Shown one piece after another: positions 1-9,644 of a stretch of 9,644 bases of DNA. The stretch's first letter is position 1, and each line of letters begins with the position of its first letter. The position numbers were made by a program, and so were the translations under genes. This stretch comes from an uncultured Porphyromonadaceae bacterium. Its GTDB lineage: Bacteria > Bacteroidota > Bacteroidia > Bacteroidales > Muribaculaceae. The stretch spans positions 1 to 9,644 of the forward strand of contig USGZ01000037.1 of the NCBI GenBank assembly GCA_900554265.1. Reading direction: 5' to 3'. Below the pieces are notes generated by a model, which saw only the letters and a list, made by a program, of their open reading frames with translations, searched no databases and was not told the DNA's origin.

Positions 1-131
1 AGGATGAAGAGCAGATCCAGCCCCACGTTGAGGATCGTCGAGAAAAGCAGGAACGCGAGCGGCGTGGCGCTGTCGCCCATGCTGCGCAGGAACGAGCAGA
101 TGAAGTTATAGAACAGCTGCGCGCCGATGCC
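1..131 (-). CDS. MATE-family efflux transporter, internal fragment
   Basis: Reading the minus strand from about 131 down to 3 gives an open frame containing GIGAQLFYNF, then SFLRSMGDSATPL, then STILNVGLDLLFI. This order matches the conserved MATE (NorM/DinF-type) segment where a YN-[x]-LR-[x]-GDS-[x]-P loop is followed by a membrane helix ending NxxLDxLFI. MATE proteins are inner-membrane drug/cation antiporters of about 450 residues; only about 43 are here. Both ends are missing: the C-terminal part would lie beyond base 1, and the N-terminal part is replaced by susC-like sequence. The fragment is hydrophobic, as expected for membrane helices. Its codons include GGG and GTG, unlike the neighbouring PUL genes, so it may come from another replicon or organism. 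It is probably present only because of the abnormal join at 114-137 and has no functional link to the PUL. Confidence 0.75.
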
Positions 132-137
132 GCCGAC
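114..137. other. Chimeric junction between MATE and susC-like genes
   Basis: Left of this point the minus strand encodes MATE sequence; right of it the plus strand encodes SusC sequence. Both readings stay convincing over about 117-131: plus LRADA as part of SusC LRADAADLSKLP, minus GIGAQ as part of the MATE motif. The breakpoint therefore sits inside up to 15 bases of apparent microhomology. The two genes are head-to-head and each is truncated at the join. No inverted repeat, insertion sequence or recombinase site is visible. An assembly or amplification chimera is the likeliest cause; a real inversion or rearrangement is the alternative. Confidence 0.7.
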
Positions 138-1376
138 CTCTCCAAGCTTCCGCTTGAGAATCGCTGGGGCTACTTCCCCGCAGTATCCGCAGGCTGGACT
201 CTCTCTAACGAACAATTTTTCGAAGACGCCCGCCGTTATGTCGATATAGTCAAGGTCCGCGGCAGCTGGGGCCAGAACGGCTCGCTCGCTGCTCTGGGCG
301 GCTATCCTTACAGCACCGACATGGCACTCGGTGGCATCTATCCTCTTGTTCCCGGCAACAACTACACCACCTCGGCCGCTCCCTCGACAATGGGCAACAA
401 CAAGCTCAAGTGGGAGACCTCCGAACAGCTCGACTTCGGCGTCGACCTGCGCTTCCTGCGCAACCGCCTGGGCCTGACCGTCGACTGGTACCAGAAGAAA
501 ACCAAGGACCTGCTGGTCAACGGCACCTTACCCTCGCTGATTATCGGCGGCAATACCTCGCCCATGAACGCCGGCAACGTAAAGAACGAAGGCTGGGAAA
601 TCGAACTCTCCTGGCGCGACTACGCAGGCGACTTCCGCTACAGCGCTACCCTCAACCTCGCTACCCTGAAGAACAAGGTCACCTACCTCGACCCCTCCAT
701 CAACCGCATCGGCGGTACCAACTTCCATACCTCCACCATAACCTACTTCGAGGAAGGCTATCCCGTCTACTATTTCCGCGGCTATAAGTTCGACGGCGTA
801 GACGATAAGGGCAACCCGACCTTCAAGGACCTCGACGGCAGCGGCGACCTCAACGACGGCGACATCGACTACATAGGCGACGCCATCCCCGACCTCACCT
901 ACGGCCTCACCCTGAGCTTCGGCTGGAAGGGTCTCGACCTGACCGTATTCGGCACCGGCGCCGCAGGAAACAAGGTGTTCAACTGCATCAACCGCTCCGA
1001 CTTCCCCCAGTGCAACAAGCTTAAGGAAGTGTTCTACGACAACCGCTGGACTCCGACCAACACGGACGGAACCGTGCCCGCCGCCGGAGCCGAGAACATG
1101 GACAAGTACCAGATTTCCGACGCCCTGGTCTACGACGGCTCCTACTTCAAAATCAAGCAGATTCAGCTCGGATATGTCCTCCCGCAGAAATGGACAAGCA
1201 AGTTCTACGTCAGCAATCTGCGCGTCTACGCTTCGCTGGACGACTTCTTCTGCTTCACCAAGTACCCGGGCTTCGACCCCGAAGTGGCTGTCAACGCCAC
1301 CTCCGGCATGGGCATCGACAAGGGCGCATACCCCTCGGCCAAGAAAGTAGTTCTCGGATTCAACATCACATTCTAA
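117..1376 (+). CDS. SusC/RagA-like TonB-dependent transporter, C-terminal part
   Basis: This is the outer-membrane barrel that imports glycan oligomers captured by its SusD partner, powered by TonB-ExbBD. About 419 residues remain of a family usually near 1000, so the signal peptide, carboxypeptidase-like domain, TonB box and plug are missing. SusC hallmarks appear in order: LRADAADLSKLP (from 117), RWGYFPAVSAGW (from about 162), VKVRGSWGQNG, FKDLDGSGDLNDGD with IGDAIPDLTYG (about 822-905), DGSYFKIKQIQLGY, SLDDFFCFTKYPGFDPEV, and the terminal strand VVLGFNITF ending in Phe, as expected for insertion by the BAM machinery. The frame is open upstream to base 3, but residues before 117 are charged and unlike SusC; they are the antisense of the MATE fragment. 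The Met at 321 is internal, not a true start. The susD-like gene starts 12 bases after the stop. Substrate cannot be told from the barrel alone. Confidence 0.95.
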   Translation: MRADAADLSKLPLENRWGYFPAVSAGWTLSNEQFFEDARRYVDIVKVRGSWGQNGSLAALGGYPYSTDMALGGIYPLVPGNNYTTSAAPSTMGNNKLKWETSEQLDFGVDLRFLRNRLGLTVDWYQKKTKDLLVNGTLPSLIIGGNTSPMNAGNVKNEGWEIELSWRDYAGDFRYSATLNLATLKNKVTYLDPSINRIGGTNFHTSTITYFEEGYPVYYFRGYKFDGVDDKGNPTFKDLDGSGDLNDGDIDYIGDAIPDLTYGLTLSFGWKGLDLTVFGTGAAGNKVFNCINRSDFPQCNKLKEVFYDNRWTPTNTDGTVPAAGAENMDKYQISDALVYDGSYFKIKQIQLGYVLPQKWTSKFYVSNLRVYASLDDFFCFTKYPGFDPEVAVNATSGMGIDKGAYPSAKKVVLGFNITF

Positions 1377-1388
1377 CCAAGTCATATC

Positions 1389-2951
1389 ATGAAACTCAAG
1401 CATATACTGTCCGTAATCGTGCTCGGCGCGGCAATGGTCTTCTCCTCGTGCGAAGACGGCCTGGACATCAGCAAGCACGGCAATATGGGAGGTCAGGACG
1501 ACTTCTATAAAACCGACGCCGAGGCAGAGCAGGCCGTGGCCTCCATGTACGTATCCTGGGGCGGCAACTACTACAACTGGTACCTGACCCTGAACATGCT
1601 CTCCGACGACTGCTGGGCCGGCGGCGGCTCCCGCGGCGACAATCCCAGCCTCGAACAGCTCAACGAGTACACCTTCGATACCGACAACGGCATGATTTCC
1701 GGTCTCTATCAGGGTCTCTACGGCATCATCTATAAGGCCAACCTCATCATCGAGAAGGTTGAGCCGGATACTCCCGTCAAGGCCCAGGCCGTGGCCGAGG
1801 CCTACTTCTTCCGCGGCTGGGCCAACTTCCAGCTCGCATCCCTCTGGGGCACCGCTCCCGTGGTCGACCATCTGCTGCAGCCCGGCGAATACCATCAGGG
1901 CAACAGCACCCCCGAAGCCCTCTGGGCGCAGACCGAGGCCGACTTCCGCTCCGCCATCAGTGCAAATGCGCTTCCCTCCAAGAGCGACGCCAACGACCCC
2001 ACCGGCGGCATCCGCGTAAGCAAGGAAGTGGCCCAGGCCATGCTCGGCAAGACTCTCCTCTTCGAGGGCAAGTACGCCGAGGCTGCCACCGAGCTGGACA
2101 AGGTGATCGACTCCCACAAGTATGAATTATACTCCGGCGACTACTCCCTGATCTGCCACGCCGCCGCCAACGCCTGCAGCGAGGCCATGCTCGAAGTCCA
2201 GAAGCGCAACGATGCCGAGCAGGCTTGGACGCAGATGACCATGACCTACATCATGACCGGCTGGCGCACATCGCTCCTGAACCTTGGTTCTATGAACGAT
2301 ATAGCATCCGGTACTTACGGCTTCATGAACCCCACCCGCGACCTCTACGACGCTTTCGTAGCCCGCGAGGGCGCCGACGGCTACCGTCTGAAAGCCACAG
2401 TCCGCACCTACGACGAACTCAACGCAAACTATGGTCTCGCAGTCCAGGCCGGCGAGCGTCTCGTCGGTCACGAAGGCATCTTCAACTGGAAGAACCGTGC
2501 CCTCAAGGCCGACTGCGTCTACGACGCCAGCTACTTCCAGGCCCTTCAGTACACCAACCTGCGCGTGATGCGCTATGCCGAGGTGCTGCTGCTCGCCGCC
2601 GAGGCTCACGTTAAGTCCGGAGGCACCCGCGCCGCCGAGTACGTCAACGCTATCCGCAGCCGCGCCCAGCTTCCCGCCCTGGCTTCCGTAACCATGGACG
2701 ATGTCAAGGCCGAGAAGCGCCTTGAGCTCTGCATGGAGTGCGTGCGCTTCCAGGACCTCGTACGCTGGGGCGACGCCGAGACAGTTCTCGCCGGACGCGG
2801 CGCCAAGGTGCCCGCCTTCGCAGTCGGAGGCCTCGACCCGGATGCGTTCTCCAACTCGACCTACGGCTTCCGCGCCAAGCACAAGCTTCTGCCCATTCCC
2901 CGCAAGGAAATCGAGCTCAACACCAACATGACCCAGAACACAGGCTGGTAA
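1389..2951 (+). CDS. SusD/RagB-family surface glycan-binding lipoprotein
   Basis: A 520-residue protein of normal SusD length, which sits as a lid on the SusC barrel and binds glycan at the cell surface. The N-terminus is a type II signal peptide with lipobox FSSC (lipidated Cys21) followed by Glu-Asp, an acidic pattern used by Bacteroidota to send lipoproteins to the surface. TPR-type helices typical of SusD are seen at AYFFRGWANFQLASLWG (residues 138-154) and EVAQAMLGKTLLFEGKYAEA (about 213-232). Later landmarks are MRYAEVLLLAAEA (from 394), EKRLELCMECVRFQDLVRWG (442-461) and the C-terminal signature LLPIPRKEIELN (from 500) ending NTGW. The aromatic residues that would contact sugar cannot be placed without a structure. 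It lies 12 bases after the susC-like stop and 17 bases before the next gene, so co-expression is expected. The family call is firm; the ligand is unknown. Confidence 0.97.
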   Translation: MKLKHILSVIVLGAAMVFSSCEDGLDISKHGNMGGQDDFYKTDAEAEQAVASMYVSWGGNYYNWYLTLNMLSDDCWAGGGSRGDNPSLEQLNEYTFDTDNGMISGLYQGLYGIIYKANLIIEKVEPDTPVKAQAVAEAYFFRGWANFQLASLWGTAPVVDHLLQPGEYHQGNSTPEALWAQTEADFRSAISANALPSKSDANDPTGGIRVSKEVAQAMLGKTLLFEGKYAEAATELDKVIDSHKYELYSGDYSLICHAAANACSEAMLEVQKRNDAEQAWTQMTMTYIMTGWRTSLLNLGSMNDIASGTYGFMNPTRDLYDAFVAREGADGYRLKATVRTYDELNANYGLAVQAGERLVGHEGIFNWKNRALKADCVYDASYFQALQYTNLRVMRYAEVLLLAAEAHVKSGGTRAAEYVNAIRSRAQLPALASVTMDDVKAEKRLELCMECVRFQDLVRWGDAETVLAGRGAKVPAFAVGGLDPDAFSNSTYGFRAKHKLLPIPRKEIELNTNMTQNTGW

Positions 2952-2968
2952 TTATCAATTTCTAATAA

Positions 2969-4614
2969 ATGACAATAATGAAAAAGATATATAGACTCTT
3001 ACTTCTGCCCCTCGCCGCTATGATGTGGTCGTGCAGCGATGACGTCATTGACGACCTCGGAGGCACTTACAATGAGAACCTATACAGATACAGTTTCACC
3101 ACGGCGAAAACAAAGGAAACCGAAAAACTAAAGAAAGGTCTGAAGTATCTCAACATCGAACTCGACAACAATAACGGCACGACATTCAGTCTTAGGGTCG
3201 TAAGCCGCGAATGGGTGCTCCAGCCCGGAGTGTATAAACCCTGGTCGGGGCCGCTCGACCAGCAGCCTGTCGCCAACGAGTTCCTCGGATTTGCCGCCGA
3301 CGCAGACCAGGCGTATGGCTTTATCACCGAAGGCGACCTTGAGGTGAACATGGCAGGCACCGACTACGACATCAGCGGCATACTCACCGGAGGCGACGGA
3401 CGACGTTACGTCATCCGCTACCACGGTCCCCTCACATTCGTTGTAGGCGTCGATGATCCGGAACCCAGCGGATACACCGTTACTGTAAAGGTCGATCCTG
3501 TCACCGTCACCGACTATACTACATGGCAGACTACCGTCATTCCCGGTGTCAGCAAATATACCCTTTCCATCACCGACCCCAGCGGTGCCGACGCGGCATT
3601 CTTCGAGGCTGTAAACAAGGAAGGTCTCTCGACCTCCGACCTCGCCGGTAAATACACAATAGCCGGAACGCCTACCGAACCTTGGCTTATCGACAACGGA
3701 TGGCTCGTTCCCGATTATGGCATGGCTGGCGGCGCGTACGTCGTCTCGCCCACTGGCGAAAAGCAGTATCTGACTCAGGGCGACATCACCATCGAGACTG
3801 TCACGGGTATTACCGGCGAGACGCTGTATAACTTCACAGGTTCTGACCTCACCTACATTACGACAGCCGGCGGCAACGGTACCACAAATGTCAGCATCCG
3901 TTTCGCCACATGTCTCGAAAAGAGCGGCACAGAACTTAAGGATCAGACTTTCCAGAGCACTGTCCTCGGTCGTGAGGTCAAATATTCTGTGGTTCTGCCC
4001 AAGAGCTTCGACGGTGTCAAGACCTTCCCTGTCCTCTATATGCTCCACGGGGCTTCCGGAGGCAATAACGACTGGCTCACCGGCGGCAATATCGCATGCC
4101 ATACGGGCAGTGTCGACACCGAGATGGTAATCGTTTCTCCGCAGGGCTCGTTCGACGGATTCGACGCGTTCTATATCGATAACTACCAGAGCAAAGGCAT
4201 GAACTATGAGACCTTCTTCTTCACCGAGTTCATGCCCGCCATCGACGCCATGTACTGCGGCAACGGCAAGCACGGCATCGCCGGTCTCTCCATGGGCGGC
4301 TTCGGCTCGCTCTACTACGGCCTGAAATATCCGGCCCAGTTCTCGGGTATCTACGCCTGCTCGCCCGCAATCGCTATCGAAGGAGCTCCCAACCTGTTCG
4401 ACATGATATGGATGCCCGGTCCCGCTCCCATCACAGTGGAAATAGGCACCGAGGACTTCCTCTATGAGATGAACAAGGGCTTCAACGAAGCAATGCAGTA
4501 TTCGCCCCTGCTGCCCGATTTCACCTACATCGAGCGCCCCGGCACTCACGACTGGGCCTTCTGGAGCGCCTGCGCACCGAAAATCATCAAATTCTTCGAT
4601 ACCCGGTTCTCCGA

Positions 4615-4618
<4 letters not shown>
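2969..4618 (+). CDS. Surface lipoprotein: two beta-domains fused to a CE1-type esterase
   Basis: Up to 549 residues. The start is either the ATG at 2969 or the one at 2978; the latter begins MKKIYRLLLL and looks like the more natural signal peptide. Residues below count from 2969. The lipobox is MWSC (Cys22) followed by SDD, a strong surface-export signal. Residues about 45-158 and 195-297 look like two copies of one beta-rich domain: both hold a [EQ]GD[LI] strand (121-124, 270-273) and close with LT[FY][VI] (155-158, 294-297). Their position after SusD suggests a surface glycan-binding role, but I cannot name the family. From about 318 there is an alpha/beta-hydrolase of esterase D/CE1 type: LHGASGG (His360-Gly361 near the oxyanion hole), nucleophile Ser441 in GLSMGG, likely acid Asp496 in GTEDFLY, and His527 in GTHDW. 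It probably removes feruloyl or acetyl esters from bound glycan outside the cell. Its stop overlaps the next start. Base composition is visibly lower in GC in the first half than in neighbouring genes. Confidence 0.88.
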
Positions 4619-6712
<2,094 letters not shown>

Positions 6713-6728
6713 TATACCGGAAAAAACC

Positions 6729-9071
6729 ATGAAAAAAGTAAGCTGTATCATAGCTGCCGGCAGCCTGATTCTGGCCTCATGCGGAAACAAGGCTCCACAG
6801 CTTGGCGAAGACTCCCTCGAGGATGTCGTCGCCGCGATGACTCTTGAGGAAAAGGCTCACCTGGTGATAGGTACCGGTATGGACGGAATAGAGTGCTCCG
6901 ACAGCGCCGTCGTCGGCGAGACGCGGAGCATAGTGCCCGGAGCCGCCGGCACCACCTATCCCATTCCCCGCCTCGGCATTCCGGCTATCGTCCTGGCCGA
7001 CGGTCCAGCCGGTCTGCGCATCAACCCGACCCGCGAGGGCGACAGCGCCACCTACTACTGCACCCATTTCCCCATCGGTACTTTGCTCGCCTGCACCTGG
7101 GATACGACCCTGGTGGCCAGAGTAGGGCAGGCCATAGGCGAGGAAGTGCTCGAGTACGGTGCCGACGTTCTTCTGGCTCCGGCGCTCAACATACACCGCA
7201 ACCCCCTGTGCGGCCGTAACTTCGAGTATTATTCGGAGGACCCCCTGGTGTCCGGCAAGATTGCCGCGGCCTATGTGCGCGGCGTCCAGAGCAATGGCGT
7301 CGGCACTTCGGTGAAACACTTCGCCGTCAACAACCAGGAAACCAACCGCATGGGCAACGACGCCCAGGTATCGCCCCGCGCCCTGCGCGAAATCTATCTC
7401 CGCGGCTTCGAGACAGTGGTGAAGGAAGCCGAGCCCTGGACCGTGATGAGCTCCTACAACCGCATCAACGGCACCTACACCTCCGAGAGCGAGGAGCTGC
7501 TCCAGACTCTCCTGCGCGACGAGTGGGGCTACGGCGGCATGGTCATGACCGACTGGTGCGGCGGCAAGAACGCTCCCGCCCAGATGATTGCCGGCAACGA
7601 CATGCTCCAGCCAGGATTCGCCTGGCAGTTCGACTCGATTGTAGCCGCCGTGCGCAGCGGCCGTCTCGACGAGAGGATCCTCGACCGCAACGTAACCCGC
7701 GTGCTGGAGCTGATTCTGCGCTCCCCGCGATTCAATGGTCACGTGGCCGGCAACGCTCCGGACCTCCTGGCCCATGCCGCCGTTACGCGCAGCAGTGCCG
7801 TCGACGGCATGGTGCTCCTGAAGAACGACGGACAGACGCTGCCCCTTGCTGACGATTGCAGAAAAGTGGCCCTCTATGGCTGCGCTTCCTATAACTGGTA
7901 CGCCGGCGGTACGGGCAGCGGCAACGTGAACCGCGCATATACCGTGTCGCTCCTCGACGGCCTGCGCAACGCCGGTTTCGAGCTTGTCGACACGACCCTG
8001 GTCGCTCGCTATGCCGCCCATATCGCCGCCGAGAACGAGCGCAATAAGCCCGAAGACTCCAGGTTCAGCGCCTTCCTCCCCGTGAAGAATCCCGAAGAAA
8101 TGACCATCTCCGATGCCGAACTGCGAGCTCATGCCGCCGACGCCGACTTTGCCGTAATAACCATAGGACGCAACTCCGGCGAGTTTCTGGACCGCGAGAC
8201 CGCCGATTTCTCCCTCACCGCCGCCAACCGCCGCCTTATCGACGACGTGGTACGCAACTTCCACGCACGCGGCAAGAAAGTTGTCGTTATCCTCAACATC
8301 GGCGGCGTTATCGAGACGGCTTCATGGAAGGACCGCCCGGACGCAATCCTCTGCGCCTGGCAGGCCGGACAGGAAGGCGGCAATTCCGTAGCCGACGTCA
8401 TCACCGGCAAGGCCTATCCCTCCGGCAAGCTGACCATGACATTCCCCATGGCCTATACAGACCATGCCTCGACGGCCAACTTCCCCCTGGACATGAAGAA
8501 TGAGATAAAGCTCGGAGGCGATTCCGGCGCCGTCGCCGATCCTGTCCGGCTCTACCACTACACGCCATACGAGGAGGATATCTACGTAGGCTACCGCTAC
8601 TTCGACAGCTTCGGCAAAGCAGTGAGCTATCCATTCGGCTACGGGCTTAGCTACACTACCTTCGACTACGGCACTCCGACCGCCACGCTCGAGAACGGCA
8701 AGATTACCGTTACCCTCGACGTCCGCAACAGCGGCAGTCATGCCGGCAAGGAAGTCGTCCAGCTCTACGCCAGCGCTCCCCGCGGTGCATCCCTGGCCAA
8801 GCCCGAGCAGGAACTTCGCGCCTTCGCCAAGACCGCCGAACTGCAGCCCGGCCAGAGCACGACGGTAACTCTCGTGTTCGACGCCGCTGACCTCGCTTCC
8901 TTCGATCAGGAGCAGTCCGCCTGGGTCGTGGACCCCGGAACCTACGAGCTCCGCGTCGGCGCCTCGAGCCGCGACATACGCTGCCGGGCCAATGTCGAGG
9001 TCGAGGGTAGCACCAGGCCTGTCAACAGGCTTTTCGCAATGCAGATTCCATCTGAGACAATGACTCACTAA
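6729..9071 (+). CDS. GH3 beta-glycosidase lipoprotein (beta-glucosidase/xylosidase type)
   Basis: 780 residues, a full-length three-domain GH3 exo-enzyme that releases terminal beta-linked sugars with retention. The lipobox is LASC (Cys18) followed by GNK rather than acidic residues, so it is a lipoprotein more likely facing the periplasm than the surface. The (beta/alpha)8 domain spans about 27-330: LADGPAGLR, GRNFEYYSEDP, KHFAVNNQETNR (Lys196-His197) and MTDW holding the nucleophile Asp275. The alpha/beta sandwich (about 355-600) has VDGMVLLKNDG, GGTGSGNVN and RNSGEFLDRE, where Glu485 is the likely acid/base. YPFGYGLSYTTF (634-645) leads to the fibronectin III-like domain (about 655-765: EVVQLYAS, LRAFAKT, GTYELRVG). 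A short tail follows to residue 780. Substrate is uncertain, since GH3 enzymes of this shape include beta-glucosidases and beta-xylosidases. It starts 16 bases after the third esterase and ends 10 bases before the second GH3. Confidence 0.95.
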   Translation: MKKVSCIIAAGSLILASCGNKAPQLGEDSLEDVVAAMTLEEKAHLVIGTGMDGIECSDSAVVGETRSIVPGAAGTTYPIPRLGIPAIVLADGPAGLRINPTREGDSATYYCTHFPIGTLLACTWDTTLVARVGQAIGEEVLEYGADVLLAPALNIHRNPLCGRNFEYYSEDPLVSGKIAAAYVRGVQSNGVGTSVKHFAVNNQETNRMGNDAQVSPRALREIYLRGFETVVKEAEPWTVMSSYNRINGTYTSESEELLQTLLRDEWGYGGMVMTDWCGGKNAPAQMIAGNDMLQPGFAWQFDSIVAAVRSGRLDERILDRNVTRVLELILRSPRFNGHVAGNAPDLLAHAAVTRSSAVDGMVLLKNDGQTLPLADDCRKVALYGCASYNWYAGGTGSGNVNRAYTVSLLDGLRNAGFELVDTTLVARYAAHIAAENERNKPEDSRFSAFLPVKNPEEMTISDAELRAHAADADFAVITIGRNSGEFLDRETADFSLTAANRRLIDDVVRNFHARGKKVVVILNIGGVIETASWKDRPDAILCAWQAGQEGGNSVADVITGKAYPSGKLTMTFPMAYTDHASTANFPLDMKNEIKLGGDSGAVADPVRLYHYTPYEEDIYVGYRYFDSFGKAVSYPFGYGLSYTTFDYGTPTATLENGKITVTLDVRNSGSHAGKEVVQLYASAPRGASLAKPEQELRAFAKTAELQPGQSTTVTLVFDAADLASFDQEQSAWVVDPGTYELRVGASSRDIRCRANVEVEGSTRPVNRLFAMQIPSETMTH

Positions 9072-9081
9072 ATATCTGATT

Positions 9082-9644
9082 ATGACCCTTACCCTGAAAT
9101 CTTTTATGGGTATAGCCGCGATGGCTGTGTTTGCTTCGGCAAGCGCAGCCGTCCCTGCTATTCCCCGCGACGAAGAACTTGAGTCCAAGGTCGAGGCCAC
9201 TCTCGCCCGCATGACTCTCGACGAGAAAATCGGCCAGATGACCGAACTCGCAATCGACCTGATCTGCCACCGCGGCCCGGACGGTCAGCTCGTCTATCAT
9301 CCCGGAATGCTCGACTCGATTGTCGGCAAATACAAGGTCGGCTCGATTCTCAACGCTCCCCAGCACAGCCTCAACCCTGAGGAATGGAACGAGGTGATCG
9401 GCAAGATTCAGGAGGCCTCGATGCGCGAAATCGGCATTCCCTGCATCTACGGCCTCGACCAGAACCACGGCGCTACCTATACCACCGGCGGCACTCTCTT
9501 TCCGCAGAACATAGCCGTGGCCGCGACCTTCAACCGCGACCTGGCCGAAGAGGCCGCCGCGATAACGGCCTACGAGACCAAGGCCTCGGCCTGCCCCTGG
9601 ACCTATTCGCCGACCGTAGATCTCGTGCGCGTGGCTTCATGGCC
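9082..9644 (+). CDS. Second GH3 beta-glucosidase-type enzyme, N-terminal part
   Basis: The first 187 residues of a protein cut by the window end; the frame stays open. The N-terminus is a type I signal peptide (hydrophobic run, FASASAA|VP near residue 23) with no lipobox, so the enzyme should be soluble and periplasmic. GH3 landmarks are RMTLDEKIGQMTE, KVGSILNAPQHSLNPEEWN, MREIGIPCIYGLDQNHG with Asp126 in the position of the conserved subsite residue, TTGGTLFPQNIAVAATFNRDL and SPTVDLVRVASW. The DQxHG plus GGTLFPQ pattern is typical of Bacteroidota GH3 beta-glucosidases found in glucan and xyloglucan PULs, and differs clearly from the preceding GH3. The nucleophile and later domains are not in the window. 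The ATG at 9082 is 10 bases after the previous stop, so it is probably in the same operon. It may complement the lipoprotein GH3 by acting on another linkage or oligomer length. Confidence 0.92.
   Translation, partial: MTLTLKSFMGIAAMAVFASASAAVPAIPRDEELESKVEATLARMTLDEKIGQMTELAIDLICHRGPDGQLVYHPGMLDSIVGKYKVGSILNAPQHSLNPEEWNEVIGKIQEASMREIGIPCIYGLDQNHGATYTTGGTLFPQNIAVAATFNRDLAEEAAAITAYETKASACPWTYSPTVDLVRVASW

Noticed and set aside
3..116. In-frame N-terminal extension of the SusC-like reading frame, rich in Glu, Arg and Ala
   Set aside because: It is the complement of convincing MATE codons and has no SusC character; it is open only because the antisense frame of GC-rich DNA lacks stops.
114..137. 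Phase-variation (invertible) site in susC
   Set aside because: No inverted repeat partner or recombinase is visible, and the sequence across the join is a transporter of another family rather than an alternative SusC segment.
321..1376. A separate gene starting at the ATG at 321
   Set aside because: Clear SusC motifs lie upstream in the same frame from 117 (RWGYFPAVSAGW, VKVRGSWGQNG), so 321 is an internal Met.
528..2117. 529-codon minus-strand open frame
   Set aside because: It spans the susC-like and susD-like genes antisense and gives a Val/Gly/Ala-rich protein with no recognisable domain; an effect of strong third-position GC bias.
6777..8264. 495-codon minus-strand open frame
   Set aside because: Antisense to the well-conserved GH3 barrel and sandwich domains; no domain recognised.
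9022..9468. 148-codon minus-strand open frame at the end of the window
   Set aside because: It is antisense to the end of the first GH3 and the start of the second GH3, both supported by family motifs.

Overview
The window is part of a polysaccharide utilization locus (PUL) from a Bacteroidota (Bacteroidales) bacterium. The diagnostic sign is a SusC-like TonB-dependent transporter followed directly by a SusD-like lipoprotein, then surface and periplasmic carbohydrate-active enzymes, all on the + strand. Start contexts are A/T-rich with weak Shine-Dalgarno signals, and lipoprotein signals carry acidic residues after the lipidated Cys, both usual in this phylum. The DNA is GC-rich with strong C/G preference at third codon positions. 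This suits GC-rich Bacteroidales (for example Rikenellaceae-like or uncultured gut/rumen lineages) better than typical Bacteroides, but the genus cannot be fixed from sequence alone.

Layout. Positions 1 to about 131 do not belong to the PUL. Read on the minus strand they encode a piece of a MATE-family efflux transporter, butted against the middle of the susC-like gene, with up to 15 bases compatible with both proteins. From about 117 to 1376 lies the C-terminal part of the SusC-like barrel. Then come a complete SusD-like lipoprotein (1389-2951), a surface lipoprotein with two N-terminal beta-domains fused to a CE1-type esterase (2969-4618), a secreted single-domain esterase (4615-5499), a secreted esterase with a CBM48-like N-terminal domain (5516-6712), a complete GH3 lipoprotein glycosidase (6729-9071), and the N-terminal 187 residues of a second GH3 enzyme that runs off the end (9082-9644).

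Gaps between genes are 10-17 bases, or a 4-base ATGA overlap between the first two esterases, and I see no terminator. One polycistronic operon is therefore likely. Its promoter and regulator are outside the window or lost at the 5' junction.

Working model (inference): SusC/SusD capture and import an esterified plant polysaccharide or its oligomers. The surface lipoprotein binds glycan and removes ester groups outside the cell. The two other esterases finish de-esterification after import, and the two GH3 enzymes trim beta-linked glucosyl or xylosyl ends in the periplasm. Three distinct CE1-type esterases in a row point to an ester-decorated substrate such as feruloylated or acetylated xylan. 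No endo-acting glycanase is visible in this window, so the backbone cannot be assigned. No stretch longer than about 300 bases lacks a gene.
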